Shown piece after piece: positions 43,514 to 55,484 of a DNA stretch of 64,000 nucleotides (its first letter is position 1; every line of letters starts with the position of its first letter). A model generated the notes under the pieces. The model did not search any database. It was not told where the DNA came from and saw only the letters and a program-made list of their open reading frames with translations. The DNA is from Hyposmocoma kahamanoa (lineage: Eukaryota > Arthropoda > Insecta > Lepidoptera > Cosmopterigidae). The position numbers were made by a program, and so were the translations under genes. The stretch spans positions 8,890,115 through 8,954,114 of the forward strand of contig NW_020654080.1 of assembly GCF_003589595.1 (NCBI RefSeq), written 5' to 3'.

Positions 43514-43755
43514 TCAAAGCAATGTAATATCAAAAATAACATTTTGAGAAAAAGCTAGAAAAAGAATGTTTCGATTTTTTGTACGTTTTGAAGGTATAGC
43601 ATAAGAAAAAGATTTTTAATAGAAGTTAAACTTACTTTGTACATTAGATATTAAAGAATTATATCCAGCCATTATAATTGTACTTACCATAATAAGCAAT
43701 TTGTATTGAAACACTAATAAATTTATTTTCCCTTAACAACAATCGAAAAATTCTT
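43514..43755 (-). repeat. Family D repeat copy 3, reversed
   Basis: Ends CCGTGTCAAATCAAAGCAAT at its plus-strand left edge and contains ATATCCAGCCATTATAATTG, the inverse of the GGCTGGATA block in other copies. Confidence 0.5.
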
Positions 43756-43759
43756 GTCA

Positions 43760-44785
43760 ATGAAGTTAGAACATTGTGTCCGAGCCTTACAATATGTTGG
43801 TTTGAAACGATAGAGTTGCAGTGTCGCTTAGACTCACTTTCTAAATCGCAAAGATCTTACGAGCACTGCTATTGCAATCGTAGAAACGAATAACAAATAA
43901 ACTGTAAATATGAAAACACTCCTTTCCTTTAAAATATCGAAATTCAATTTTTAAAAGAGACATAAAAGAGAAATCGAAAAACAATACCGAAGTAAAATAA
44001 TAATAAAGCAAAAAAAAATGTGCGACAAGTTTAAACATACTTCCACAATATATTTCCAATGCCCCGGTGAGCGCAGTTTTGAAGTAAAAATAAAACCGAA
44101 ACGAAAGCGAAGCGGGCGATATTGCGGAATTTATGAAAGTTCCCCCAACTCCCGCCACTTGTATGGCGTAATAATTATTAAGAGTTCTTTGCGGGATTAT
44201 AGGAATTTAAGATTTTTTCGTTAGCAGCTGCGGCAGTAAGTTTCAATCCGCTCGCTTCGCTATTAAATAATGGATAAATATCGTTTTACATGCAATGCAG
44301 TTAATAAAAAACATAAAATGGATGTTAGGAATAATTTTTAATAATATTTTGTATTGTAACCGTTGAATGTAGCACATCACATCTGAATCACTGTTGAAGA
44401 AATTCTTAGAACTAGAATTTTTGAGAATTGTTAAACCAGTTATTTGTTGTACAAATACAGTTATAAATCCACAACCGTGTATCGAGGAATCTGATCTCAG
44501 ATGACTTGATTTATAAAGGCAGTTACTGTTCAGGGGCAGGAGTTTGGTCTCACCTTAACGAGTGTCAATGTTGAAATGTAGGTATAACCGACGGACAACA
44601 GACAAGGATTTTAAAAGACAACTCCAAATCGGGAAACTGGGTTTAAGTCCGTCTGCTACTAGATGGTTGTTACATTATTCAGTTTGATCTCACATCGAAT
44701 CGATCAAAGTGAAAAATGAAGCTTCTTGAAAGTTGCTTGTGTCCGGCAGCATCTACTATACCGCAATAATGTTTAATTTTTGCTT
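43760..44785. other. Non-coding stretch, nothing recognised
   Basis: No gene or repeat identified. Confidence 0.35.
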
Positions 44786-44801
44786 TAGTAAGCAAGCGTA
44801 A

Positions 44802-44850
44802 AGGCCTATGTCCAGCAGTGGACTACGATAGGCTGATGATGGTGATGATA
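44802..44850 (+). mobile_element. 49-bp RTE LINE 3' tail insertion
   Basis: AGGCCTATGTCCAGCAGTGG followed by GGCTGATGATGGTGATGAT, the stereotyped 3' end of lepidopteran RTE elements. Perfect 12-base duplications AAGCAAGCGTAA lie at 44790-44801 and 44851-44862, showing target-primed insertion of a minimal copy. Confidence 0.85.
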
Positions 44851-44864
44851 AAGCAAGCGTAAGA

Positions 44865-45735
44865 ATTTACATGTATTCTGTGAAACATTACAAGACTACA
44901 GAACGTACGCTTACATTTTTTAAATATAAAGTAGAAGGCATTGAATTATTAGATGAATCAGGGGATTTACCACTGTACAGTTGTTAGGGCCAAATTGTAT
45001 GCTTTGTTGTGTAAGTGGGTATTGTGTCAGTATGTAATTTATTATTTGAGTTGTTAACAGGTCTTTCATCTTCTAAGACATATTTCATCTCAAATGGAAT
45101 GCTTTGCGTAGAAGATACTTAAAGTATTTGATTTTAAGATTTTTTAAAATATAAAGTTGGAGGCAAACAAGTATACAATCCACTTGATGGGAGGTAGTCA
45201 GTATTAACTTTCTTATTTAAAAAAAGAGGGAAATTTTGGTCCTCCAATTTTGTAGAATAATATGATCAATAACATCGATGACGTAAACTTGTTTTACATT
45301 ATAAAATGTCTGAAACAACAAAGGCGTAAATCAAACAAAAGGTCAAAAGTGTAAAGCTATCAAATCACAATTACTGAAACAGAAAGTGTACTAAGAGACA
45401 TACGCCTAATCCATTAGTTAACGCGATCCCGAACTAAACACATTAGTGGGATTACAACTAATACCATTAAAAGCTCATCTATCTATCTGCAAGATGTTTG
45501 TTGCCAAGTATCGCTTCAGTTTTGCCTATTGCCGGTTTGCTTGAAACCGACTGCGGAAGATGTGTGGCAAATATGTAATGCGTCACTTTAGTGCGTATTC
45601 ATATTAACGACATTCCAACTGCTAAACAGTAGTATTTCAACAGCTATTTTCAAATTGCGTCTGTTTCCCAAATATTACAATTTGGAGTTATTAAAGGCTA
45701 GAGTGAATAGGCTTTTTTTACCGTTAGCTTAGTAT
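44865..45735. other. Non-coding stretch, nothing recognised
   Basis: No gene or repeat identified. Confidence 0.35.
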
Positions 45736-45739
45736 TTCT

Positions 45740-46500
45740 TTTCTTCTTTTTAACCTTTATCCAGCCAATGCTATGTGTAGTGTGTAGTTTCTTTGAATTC
45801 TTCATCCAATTTTTCCCTGCTATGTTGATAAAGTTGTCCGTCCAGCGCACTGCCTACCTACGCTATTGTACTCTTCTCTCGGTCTCCTACTCAAGTACCC
45901 TTCTACATACATGCATTAATTATATCCAAGCCAAGTATATCCTCTTTTTGCAGGCTATGTCAATAAGTTTCGTTCTTGTCCGGAACTCAGTGTTTCTGAT
46001 CTGCGTCGAGTTTAAAGAAAGTAGATCATAATCCCTTCCACAGCTCTCTGGATGACCTGTAGCTTTTGCACTATCTGTCTTGTCAGCATTCATGACTCAG
46101 CTCTGTAGACCATGACTGGGAGGACACATTGCTCATACGTCCGACATTTGAGGTTGATGGGTATATTGGTGCCTTTGAACACTTTAGACAATTTGCCAAA
46201 GGCACCTTCGTCTATATGGATGCGGCACCTAATCTCGCTATCTTTCCCAGATTTATTAAGGTCTAAAGTTTGTCTCAAGTACATATTCCTCATTTCTTTC
46301 CATGATATGTCAAAGCTCAGTGATGTGATCTGTGTTTTTGCATATCATTGACCCATCGTAAAGCTCCCCAATCATAGCTTTTAAGTCCTTCAAGTTTTCT
46401 GGTAAGACTATGATATCATCCGCAAATCGAAAAAGAGTAAGACGTTCACAATTCAAGTTTATGCTTCTAAACGACCAGCTGAGAAGCTTCAAGGTGTGTG
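45740..46500 (-). pseudogene. RTE-clade LINE reverse transcriptase fragment
   Basis: On the minus strand: the palm catalytic segment LTLFRFADDIIVLPENLKDL (near 46430), with the FADD box that coordinates metal; then IHIDEGAFGKLSKVF and NLKCRTYEQCVLPVMVYRAE (46090-46290). After a stop comes LTRQIVQKLQVIQRAVEG, then QIRNTEFRTRTKLIDIACKK (near 45980), and finally RWTDNFINIAGKNWMK (near 45820). This is the order of the thumb and C-terminal part of RTE proteins. The 5' part, including the endonuclease, is missing. Several stops and one frame change near 46300 inactivate it. No 3' tail of the CAGCAGTGGAC type follows directly. Confidence 0.85.
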
Positions 46501-46504
46501 TCTA

Positions 46505-47170
46505 AAGAATAATAACAAAATAAAAAATTAAGTTGTGATGCAGTCGGTATGCATTTGTGAATCTACAATGTAAGTGAGTTACATTAATTTATTCTAAAGA
46601 TTTTTTCACGCAACGGTTAGACGTGCAATTTTTACAATACTTCCTAATAAACATATTATAAAAGTATTCATTATTACAAAAAAGTAGCGACGTTATCTTA
46701 GTAGGTATCTAAAATAAAATAAGACACAATAAAAGGGGTATATACAGACTAACAAAACATTTACTTGGTGTTGGCGAAAAATCTAAACAATGATGCGGAA
46801 CGCCTACAAATTTCTTAGGAGCTACATTCACCTACTTAGTCACCGTTCATATCAGAACTTAAACAACATAAGGCGTTCTCCTCTCAATGTGAGTCGAAAT
46901 AAAAAAAGTTTATGATAGGTAATTAATAAAATGACTTTTTTTAATAACGTAACTGCCTAAATAAATCAATTTACAATTAATTACGTAATTTCGCAGATCT
47001 AAAAAATCCGTACCAATTACAGTACCTACCTACATAGATACATAACAGTCCCACAGGAGGGGTAGGCAGAACGGAACGCCACTTTATCCTGACACAGCTC
47101 ACCACACACAACCAGTAGAGGGAATATTTAATTTTTAAATTTACAGCTTAGAATATAGGTAAGGTAAAGT
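46505..47170. other. Non-coding stretch, nothing recognised
   Basis: No gene or repeat identified. Confidence 0.35.
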
Positions 47171-47172
47171 TT

Positions 47173-47466
47173 ATTAACAGTAGAGGTCCTTGTGAAAGAG
47201 TTCGTCGAGGGAAGTACTGCTACCTTACCTATTTCTGCCGCCAAGCATATGAATATTACTGCGTTCCGGTTTTGAAGGGTAAGGGTGCTGGTGAAATTAC
47301 AGGCACATGGGACTTGTCAACTTATGTGTCAGGGCGCAGTGGCAATGTCCCTCAGATCTTTGTGACTTAAACCTCCGAGTGGCACTACAACTGTTAGGGA
47401 CAGGCGTGTCGCTTACAACGAGACACACGACTTTTTTACCCCGTCACTTAGTAGTATAAAAAATCA
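47173..47466 (+). repeat. Family F repeat, near full length
   Basis: Starts near AGTAGAGGTCCTTGTGAAAG, passes TTTCTGCCGCCAAGC, GGTGCTGGTGAAATTACAGG and GACAGGCGTGTCGCTTAC, and ends CCCGTCACTTAGTAGTATAA followed by an A run. The directional A-rich end suggests a retroposon. Confidence 0.75.
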
Positions 47467-47548
47467 ATATGGAACAGAATATTTAGATCACCGAGGTCAC
47501 TCTACCCAGGAGTATACATGTGGTCTGTGAGTACACTGCACAAATATC

Positions 47549-47740
47549 ATGTTAAATATTCACTACGACGTCAGTTTGCGACCATTACCTCGCTTTACCA
47601 TTCCATATCAACAGACAGGCATGAACTTAACAATGTTTGTTTATTTTGTACCTTATGAAATCACAAATGAAATCCAATATCAAGACTATTTCTGCCCTCA
47701 TCATTATAAATTAACGCAATCGACATTTTTGCGAAATTGA
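47549..47740 (+). CDS. Unrecognised 63-codon open frame
   Basis: Opens with LNIHYDVSLRPLPRFTIPY and continues with a hydrophobic NLTMFVYFVPYEI segment. The composition is more protein-like than neighbouring chance frames. No family is recognised and there is no clear splice context. It may be an exon or a chance frame. Confidence 0.15.
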   Translation: MLNIHYDVSLRPLPRFTIPYQQTGMNLTMFVYFVPYEITNEIQYQDYFCPHHYKLTQSTFLRN

Positions 47741-47879
47741 GTTTTTAACATATCTGGAGTCTGCGAAATGAGATCTATGACCCCCTATAAGCTGTTTTTT
47801 AATATCTTATTTAGTTTTAGTTTTATTGTTATGCCAATTCAGCGTAAATGGCATTCTTGAAATAAAAAACTTTAAGGGT

Positions 47880-48140
47880 TAATATAATGCGAAAAAAGAC
47901 GGCGTCACTCCTCTCTAGAGTACTTTCTAGTCCTAACAGCATCCTGAAAACATTTACAGCTAAGCTATATGCACCGATGCTTCGTCATTTCATTCAGGTT
48001 CTGGTGAGATTGTGGGGTAGTCGGCGCCTCGAGTGCAATAATGTGTGTTTTATGTTTTACCTCTGTATTATTTATTATTATTATTTTTGCCTATACCCAG
48101 CAGTGGGCGTTAACGAGGTGAAATTATGATGATGATTATT
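47880..48140 (+). repeat. Open frame ending in an RTE-like 3' tail
   Basis: A frame from 47887 (SLLSRVLSSPNSILKTFTAK) leads into CCTATACCCAGCAGTGGGCG and ATGATGATGATT, the RTE tail signature. It could be an RTE fragment or unrelated sequence beside a truncated RTE copy. Confidence 0.4.
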
Positions 48141-48356
48141 ATTATTATATGTTGAAAGTTACCGAAATGCAAATGCGTTAGTATGACAAGGAGGGCAGGT
48201 TTTCTTGCCTCATAGACGCCTTCTTGTATTAATATTTAAGCTTATCTCTTCAGAAGTATTACTAGTTGAAAGTTATTAAATCAATGAATGCAATTGGACT
48301 TCATCTAGAACATTTGCGCCCATTAAAGTACTTTATTTGTCCTCCAGTCCAAAACA

Positions 48357-48476
48357 AACGGACTGCTTTATGTACGGACAACGGCACATCGGACTATATA
48401 TTTTTGTTCGAAAATCGCCTCCAGTGCAACGGAACAAGATACGTAAATGTGTAGCTTGATGTGCTGGCGTGTGTAC
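48357..48476 (+). repeat. Dispersed repeat, family K copy 2
   Basis: TGCTTTATGTACGGACAACG through AGCTTGATGTGCTGGCGTGT. Inverse of 12052-12172. Confidence 0.7.
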
Positions 48477-48479
48477 ATA

Positions 48480-49250
48480 AATGACTAAACTATTCATTAA
48501 AACACTTCGGGCCTGTTTGTTTTACTCTGTGAAACTTTGAAAACGGGCGTTTTAATAAATTTTCCTAAGGAATTAATATTCATTGATTGTATCTTGAATT
48601 TTCATGCTTGGCTTGAATTCAATTTAAAGGGATGAGTTTGTTTTTGCTTCAAATCACAATTTCTGCGATTTTGCTTTTAAACCATCACCACTTCCTCAGT
48701 ATATGCAAACTACGTTCAAACTTGGGCGTTTTGCGTAATTAGATAAAACTTCCGATGGCGGCTATGGGATTATATCTCGAGAGAAAAAGCGTGAGAACAG
48801 AGTGAAGGTAGTTGAAATGAAGAACATAATGATTCACGATGTGGTATGGTTTGAGAGGAGTGAATAAATAAATGTACATTAATGAAAGAAATATAACTCC
48901 ATTGTATATCACGCTTTTGTTTCTGGGTTATCTATGTAATTTTCTAAAATGAGCAGCGTTAAGAAAATTTTCGGGTTTCTCTTTATTGAAAGACAAAAAC
49001 GGAACATTATATTTTAACTATTAAAAGAACGGAGAAATTGTGTACATGTGTGAATTTATGTAAATACCACTATGTGAATACCATTGTGACAGCGGCAAAA
49101 GCAAAATTTCAGGGGGCATAGCTACTCTTTTCTACAGACTTGCTGATCCATTAAACAAAAAACAATATATTCAAACTAGGAAACTAACCTTTTTGAAAAA
49201 TTGTACACAGTGTAATTTAGAGCTAACGTAGAAGGAAACATTTAATAAAG
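48480..49250. other. Non-coding stretch, nothing recognised
   Basis: No gene or repeat identified. Confidence 0.35.
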
Positions 49251-49252
49251 AC

Positions 49253-49435
49253 CGTCACGAATGACGGTTCGTGCGCGTCGTAAGCGACACGACTCTCCAT
49301 AGCAGTTACAATATCACTCAGAAATACATGACAAGTCCCACGTGTCTGTAATTTCCCCAGCACCTTTACCCCTCAACGCCGGATTGCAGTAATGCTGCTT
49401 GGTGCCAGAAATAGATAACATGGCAGTCAAAGAGC
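49253..49435 (-). repeat. Family F repeat copy
   Basis: GTCGTAAGCGACACG, ACAAGTCCCACGTGTCTGTA and CCAGCACCTTTACCC blocks in minus orientation; shortened in the middle. Confidence 0.65.
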
Positions 49436-49439
49436 CCTA

Positions 49440-50390
49440 TTTTAGTATTATAAAGATTTACATTTTTACATGAAGCTTTACATTTTTTCCACATTAACTT
49501 CATAATTTTAAGGCCATAATTTTATTACACTAACACTCATCCTTTCCATAAAAGTAATTTGTATTACTTTAATCAAGTTTACTCATCTTCAATGGACTTT
49601 ACTGGATCGTGTTGCTTTATCTAAAACAGTAATAATAACGAAATGTCTCATATTAATATAACACATCAACGTATACACCGTGACGTGACATTTGCTCGCA
49701 GAATTTCCCTAGAATTTCAGCAAGCGTGACGCGTGACGTCAATGGAACCGCACAGGAACGTAAATGCACACACAATTAACTTCACCGGTGTCTAACGACC
49801 GAAATGAAACGTATAAATAAACCTTCAGCCTCCGCAGAGAAGCCATAACAGCCCACCGTTAATTAAGAAAGACGTGTATAAAATTATGTTCATACGTTCA
49901 CCGTTCTTCAAAATTTTGAGTCTTTCTTTATGTAACGGTGTTTGTTTTTATATGTAGAGCGGTTACTTCTTAATTGAGAGATCGATGGTTTGAACATAGT
50001 ACAATAAGAGAAGTATTGCTATTCCGGACAAAGAAACAGCACGGCTTGTATGTATGCGCCACAGTCGCGCGCCTTGTACGCTGCCGTGTCAAACCATATA
50101 TTGTAAAGTCACTTACAGTGTTTGGATTTAACAGCGCTCATATGATTTCCCTAGGCCTAATCTACACCTTTCTGACATTTCAACTTTGGTGGTATTATTG
50201 TTTTTGAATAAGTTAGTATAAACTAAAATACACTGTAAGTTTTAAAATTTAGAAATTATTTTGACATACACGGTACGCAGTAATACAGTCAGAAATGCAG
50301 TACAGTGTCGCGGGGCGCCTGAGTTAGCGAAAACTCCCAAATCGCGCAAGTGTCTCAGGAGAAGGGGGGTGTACTATCATTACTCAAATT
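49440..50390. other. Non-coding stretch, nothing recognised
   Basis: Short frames only; none convincing. Confidence 0.35.
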
Positions 50391-50397
50391 TTAATAA

Positions 50398-50695
50398 AAA
50401 AAGACATTCTATCGTGTCAAGCCAAATCACAGCAAGATTCAATGCAGTGTTTTGCATTTTCATAACAAGAAGAATCTTTCGGCTGTTAATGATGGAAAAG
50501 GTATTTAGTAGTTTTTCAATAGACATAATCTACTTTTCAATGTAAAATTATAATGACTAGATAGATTTTTTTAATATTCAATGTGTACAACGTAAGTTAA
50601 ATGTATTGTTTTATGTTATTAACCTCAAAAAATATAAAAAAACCTAAATGCTGTTTTGTGTTTATTACAGTGTTTTGGTTGGCACGGTAGTTCGG
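50398..50695 (+). mobile_element. Family D element with both inverted ends
   Basis: Starts ATCGTGTCAAGCCAAATCAC and ends CAGTGTTTTGGTTGGCACGG, which are inverted counterparts, so family D is a small TIR element. Non-coding. Confidence 0.55.
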
Positions 50696-50789
50696 ACTCA
50701 CACATTCGTATAATAATGAAAGGTGCGTTGGGACGACCAGTGCAACGCGAGTGCATCACAAGATTATACAAATGTGTGCGTCATACATA

Positions 50790-51295
50790 GTCATATCATA
50801 GTTGATAAAAAAGTAAAATTTGTGATAGCTATTGAAAATTATTATAGGAGTGAGGATAAATTGTTGGAATCTAACAGGTATAACACAAGAAGAGTTAGAG
50901 AAAGGAAATTAAATAAATATAAAGTTAATAATTATGGAAAAAGGACTGATAATAATGTAACACCAAAAATAGACAATACAATAAACTGGCTCAGGGAAAG
51001 TATGAAGGTTAGTAAAAAAGTGTTAAAAAAGAAATGATAAAATGTATTGCTAGGTGATGAAATGTTTAGTGAAATCAATATTATGATTAGAGATAGTATT
51101 ATTTAGCAAAGACAGTTTTACTTTAGAATATTAGATAGTATTTAATGTAACTTAATTAATGAAGAATTGACTAGAATAGACATACATATACGTAATGTAA
51201 AAGAGCATTGTTTTGCCAATAACCTGATGGTCACGTTCTTTAAGATAAGTATAAATTGTACATCTGTGGAGAAATAAATAAGTAAATAAAATAAA
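50790..51295 (+). pseudogene. CR1/Jockey-like LINE C-terminus and 3' UTR
   Basis: A frame of about 80 codons reads IENYYRSEDKLLESNRYNTR, then NYGKRTDNNVTPKI and INWLRESMK, ending in a Lys-rich tail and stop near 51037. This resembles the Y.TR......NYG......P.I.N.L block at the end of LINE reverse transcriptases. An AT-rich 3' region follows and closes with GTGGAGAAATAAATAAGTAA, a typical LINE 3' terminus. The 5' end is truncated; the family D element lies upstream. Recognition rests on a short pattern. Confidence 0.45.
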
Positions 51296-51364
51296 ATACA
51301 AGTCGCCAACAACCAATAATGATGATCATGACGATGTTTTTGTTGATCATCAACAACAACATGA

Positions 51365-51600
51365 ACTCATTTATACGTACCACTGCTGGGCACGGTTCTC
51401 TTCTCAGCCAAAGGTTGGGGACTTCCCACGTTTTCCGAGGGTTAAGAACCTTCTTCGACCTGCAGGTTTCATGACGATATTTTCCTTCACCGAAATTTCG
51501 TAGATAATTTCGAAAATCTCAAGAGGTGCGAGCCCGGATTCGAATCCACGGCCTTTGCTTGAGAAACGCTATGTCAAACCATTTGGCTACCACGGCTTTT
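51365..51600 (-). mobile_element. tRNA-derived SINE, distinct family
   Basis: Read on the minus strand: an A-box-like TAGCCAAATGG, then B box GATTCGAATCC near 51540, then TTTCGGTGAAGGAAAATATC, and the CGTGCCCAGCAGTGG end shared with RTE 3' tails. Single copy in this window. Confidence 0.7.
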
Positions 51601-51604
51601 GTTG

Positions 51605-52720
51605 ATTATCTGTGGTGATAATAAATAAGAACACTTCTACAAATTAAAATTTGCAAACACTGTATGATTAACTAAGAATTTCAAAAATTGTATTGTTTTT
51701 TTGTGATACCTGAGAAATTTAAAATATCCGTTCTTAAGTGGGTGCTACGAGTGCAATCCATACAATCCAAGTTTGATTCTGTTTCGAATATTAATTAACC
51801 AATAAACCCAATGACAATCAGTATACAAGATCGGGAAACTAATATCTGGTATTGTAGTGGTCTTAGTTTGTCACTTTCCCGTTAAATTATTCAGTTTCAA
51901 AGTTACAAGGGCATAAGAACTCTAAATTTTCGATGAAAAATGTGCAATTATTAAACTGTTTTGCTAACTTTTTCAAGACTTTAGAACATATTGTATAGTT
52001 TAAAAAAAACAGATATTATATTTACTTATTATTTTTACACACACACACATTCTACAGTCACATCCACATTAACCATTGACGTAGTACCTAACATTGTTTT
52101 TTTATGAAACTGTCAAAATTGTGCCGTGTTTTATATAAGTAAGATATTGTTACAATGTCAATAAAATATCAATAATAAATAAAAAATCAATATCAAAAAA
52201 ATTCCTGCGCAAATATAATCGAAAATCACATTTTGCAAGGTATGTATAATGTTAATAGCAAACGAAGTTAATTCATTTAGAATCATCAGTACAATCAGTA
52301 AAGTCACATCCACACTAACCACTGACATAGCACCTAACACTGTTTTCCAGCTGGCAGGTACCGACCATCCATTATCACAATTGAAATTCGAATGACGACC
52401 AATCTCGATAGCTTCACGTGTTTTCCGCGGAATGAAATGTATTTCTCTCGCCAGCAAAGACACTTTATGAAAACGAATTAAGTGCGTTGAATCCGAATCT
52501 AATGACTGTCACTGCAGAGCCCCGATTGTCCCGGTTCTTTATACTACAGTAATATTTGTAATTATTATTTATTTACTTATCTTTCCATCACACTTGTACG
52601 TAAATAGTTTGATTGCATGCAGGCTAACTTGACTATAATGCCCCAAATAAACCCTCAGGCCTTTTTCTTGTCATTACCGACTATGGTTGTAACGAGAAGA
52701 AAAAAGGTCCGGGGGTTTTA
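51605..52720. other. Non-coding stretch, nothing recognised
   Basis: Segments 52120-52340 and 38570-38720 share GCAAATATAATCG and CAGCAAACGAAGTTAA-like blocks, hinting at one more dispersed repeat. No gene. Confidence 0.35.
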
Positions 52721-52724
52721 TTTG

Positions 52725-53005
52725 ACTTAAAAAAAAAGAGGTGGTTGTCAATTTGGCTGTATGTTTTTTTTTGTACGTATGTTACGCGATTTGTGACTCG
52801 ATTTTGATGATTCTTTTTTTTTTTTTTGTTGGAAAGAGGGTACCTCAGTAGTGATCCCATTTAAATTTGACGCAAATATTCCACGTCTAAGGGTGGCAAA
52901 CTAGGGGATGAATCCGGTTTCACGCACTTACCGGTAACTGATTTCAATAAAACTTGGCAAATAGGTGTAATTCCACACACGTTTGATTTCGGTTTTTTTA
53001 GTGCT
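52725..53005 (+). repeat. Family G repeat copy 4
   Basis: Contains TTGGAAAGAGGGTACCTCAG, GGGGATGAATCCGGTTTCAC and TTTCAATAAAACTTGGCAAA. The middle section is deleted relative to copy 1. Confidence 0.7.
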
Positions 53006-53191
53006 CTTTACTAAGATTATTTTATTTAATTTCTTTAAACATTAGTTTTAGGCTTTGAGTTTTTGTCACAAGCGCCCTTTCAATTAACGGCGGCAGAATA
53101 ATTATTGCTTGTTAACAGTATCAATTTCGTAGACTGCATAGAAATATTGAGACCTTGTTTATTCATCATAAAACCGTCAATTGCCATGTTC

Positions 53192-53330
53192 GTGTAATTT
53201 CATCACCCTTACCTTTAAAAACCAGAACGCTGTAATGCTCACATTACTACTTGGCGGCAGAAATAGATAACGTGGCAGTACTTCCTTGGACGAACTCTTT
53301 CACAAGGATCTCTACTGCTGCTAAAGACAG
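53192..53330 (-). repeat. Family F partial copy
   Basis: CATTACTACTTGGCGGCAGA and CTTTCACAAGGATCTCTACT blocks. 5' half of the family only. Confidence 0.65.
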
Positions 53331-53406
53331 AATGATACAGAAAAATGTCCTGCCCAATAATATAATATGTACATATGGCTTATTTTCGCTCAGTAATGGA
53401 TCAGAT

Positions 53407-53632
53407 AAATAAATAAATAAATATTAGACAACATCACAGATGTTGCTTTGATCCTAAAGTAAGCAACTTGTGTTATGGAAATCGGAAACAACGCCGGTAC
53501 CACACACACCCAGACCCGAGACAATGTAGAAAAGTTAGTTTTTCTACGTTGACCCGGCCGGGAATCGAACCTGGGACCTAAGATGGCAACACCACGAAAA
53601 CCTGTGTGCAAGTCACTCGATTATGGCTCACG
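53407..53632 (-). mobile_element. SINE family B copy 4
   Basis: Complete minus-strand copy: (AAAT)n tail, ACAACATCACAGATGTTGCT, AACAACGCCGGTACCACACA, and a head with CCCGGCCGGGAATCGAACCT. Confidence 0.85.
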
Positions 53633-53639
53633 ACACCTT

Positions 53640-54795
53640 GAAGGTTCAGATTGTTTATATGTCCACTGAGACGGTATCATGGAATCTACATGTCGGAAAA
53701 GGTGCACTAAGTCTTCGAATGTGAAAACCCAAATTTGCGTTGGACAAGCGCATTGGACAATATTCCACAACCGGCTGTTTTGAGAAAATTCGTGTCCAGT
53801 AACGGGCCTTACATGACATGATGATAAAAATAGAAGTTCACAATAAATTTATTATATTCTCAGAAACAGCTAATTCGCGTGTAGCGTGATATGTGAGCGT
53901 GGATCGAGTGCTAACAATAAGTGAGCAAGACCAGAACAACACGTACTTATTGTTTTAAACAAATTTTACAGTGTTAGTAATACAACAAAACTTACCTTAC
54001 TTAGACTTACCTATTATGTCATAAAATATGTGGAATTAAATGTTTCGTAAAGAAAATCTTAAAACTAATAATATGTACAGATACCCTTGACATTCCATTG
54101 GGGTAGACAAAGATCGCCACTTAGTACAATCTTGACAAACCTTTGCTTCAATTACATTCACAAATTTTCTTATTCTCACTACGCTCTCAACCCTTTTAGA
54201 GAACACTCTCGATCATATCTGGAAATATTCATGTGAACGCACGGCTTGTTCGTCCCGTCACTTGCTATCATAAAAAAAACTTGGACGCTCATATTGAGTG
54301 TAAAGCACAAACTGCATGGCGAAATAGGAATTAAATACCTTAGACTTGGTTGAACTCTGCGCCGGGATGCCTATTGGCGTCGATAAGCTCGAGTCTAAGC
54401 TTCAATAATAAATTATGAAATTTAGCCTACCGGCGCAAAACAGCCTGTTAAATACACGTCTATTGTTAGGTTAGGTATAGGTTCTATTGTTATAAGTACT
54501 TCGGTAAATGTACCTGTAAACTTCAGCAGCTATCTGTCCACCTTTCTTTCTAATGGACATCCAGAACATAGATAATGCCATGTCAAGGCCAGAAATATAG
54601 TCAGGAAGGAGGAAGAATCCTTTCCAAGGTGTGGCGTTACTTCACTCCGGTACAGCCCCATGTCTTTCTTCATTAGTTTTGATTGTAGTGACACTCCCTA
54701 CCGACCCTTAGAGTATACGAGAAGGGCACTATAACTTGTGCGCGTACAGGAACCTTATAAGTTCAGGTTCTGACCCCAGATCAGCCTGTGTACAG
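53640..54795. other. Non-coding stretch with a family F scrap
   Basis: Family F end at 54240-54283 (GGCTTGTTCGTCCCGTCACT then A-rich). Otherwise nothing recognised. Confidence 0.4.
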
Positions 54796-54799
54796 GGTT

Positions 54800-55445
54800 G
54801 TCATAGACTTCTGTCACTTAACTTCATCCGGTTCTCGATAGGCACGCTCACTTCCCGTTGCGCATTGCACAACTAACGGTTGCCACCGCTGAGCCGTCGA
54901 CTCCAAAGTCCACTACCAAACCTCCTCATTGGTGGTGGAGCTGTAAGATACCCGCACTCCCCGACGCCGAAAAACGACGTCTCTTCAGTTCCCAATAGAT
55001 ACTGGAGGGACCGGAGGATATCAAGGTTATCCTTTACTAGCTCTTCGGGCTAGTGCCGGAGATGCTAGTCGCAGTGTCCTGTGACAATGTCTGGACATAG
55101 AGGGCAACTCACGTGTCCCGCGTGTCTCCTCCCTTCAGGCTAGAACGTTACTAAGACGCGCTAACTGCGCACGCGATAGACGCCCCAGCCACGTGCTACC
55201 AGGGCAGACAAACATGCCCGTCTCTGCAGCTCACCACAAACTCCAGCGTGTCCGTAACCAAGTCCGGGTCCACAAGAGATACCCGTGAAGGCTGGCAGAG
55301 GGCTTGGCCAGAACACCCGCTGTACCCTGGTCTTGCCGTCGAGCCTGTAGTCTCTCTCGAGTCGGTTGACAGGGACAACTTACTCAGGGATAGTAGCTCA
55401 AACTGTACCCAAGTATAAGTCGGGTCACGTATGGAACACTGCTGT
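54800..55445. repeat. GC-rich block of unknown nature
   Basis: About 640 bases clearly richer in G+C than all neighbouring DNA. The minus strand holds an 87-codon frame (55196-55459) ending TLEFVVSCRDGHVCLPW, but no domain is recognised. It could be part of a LINE or a retroposed sequence. No second copy in this window. Confidence 0.4.
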
Positions 55446-55484
55446 CTGCTAAATACCAACTTAACTTAACTTGAATTCAATTCA

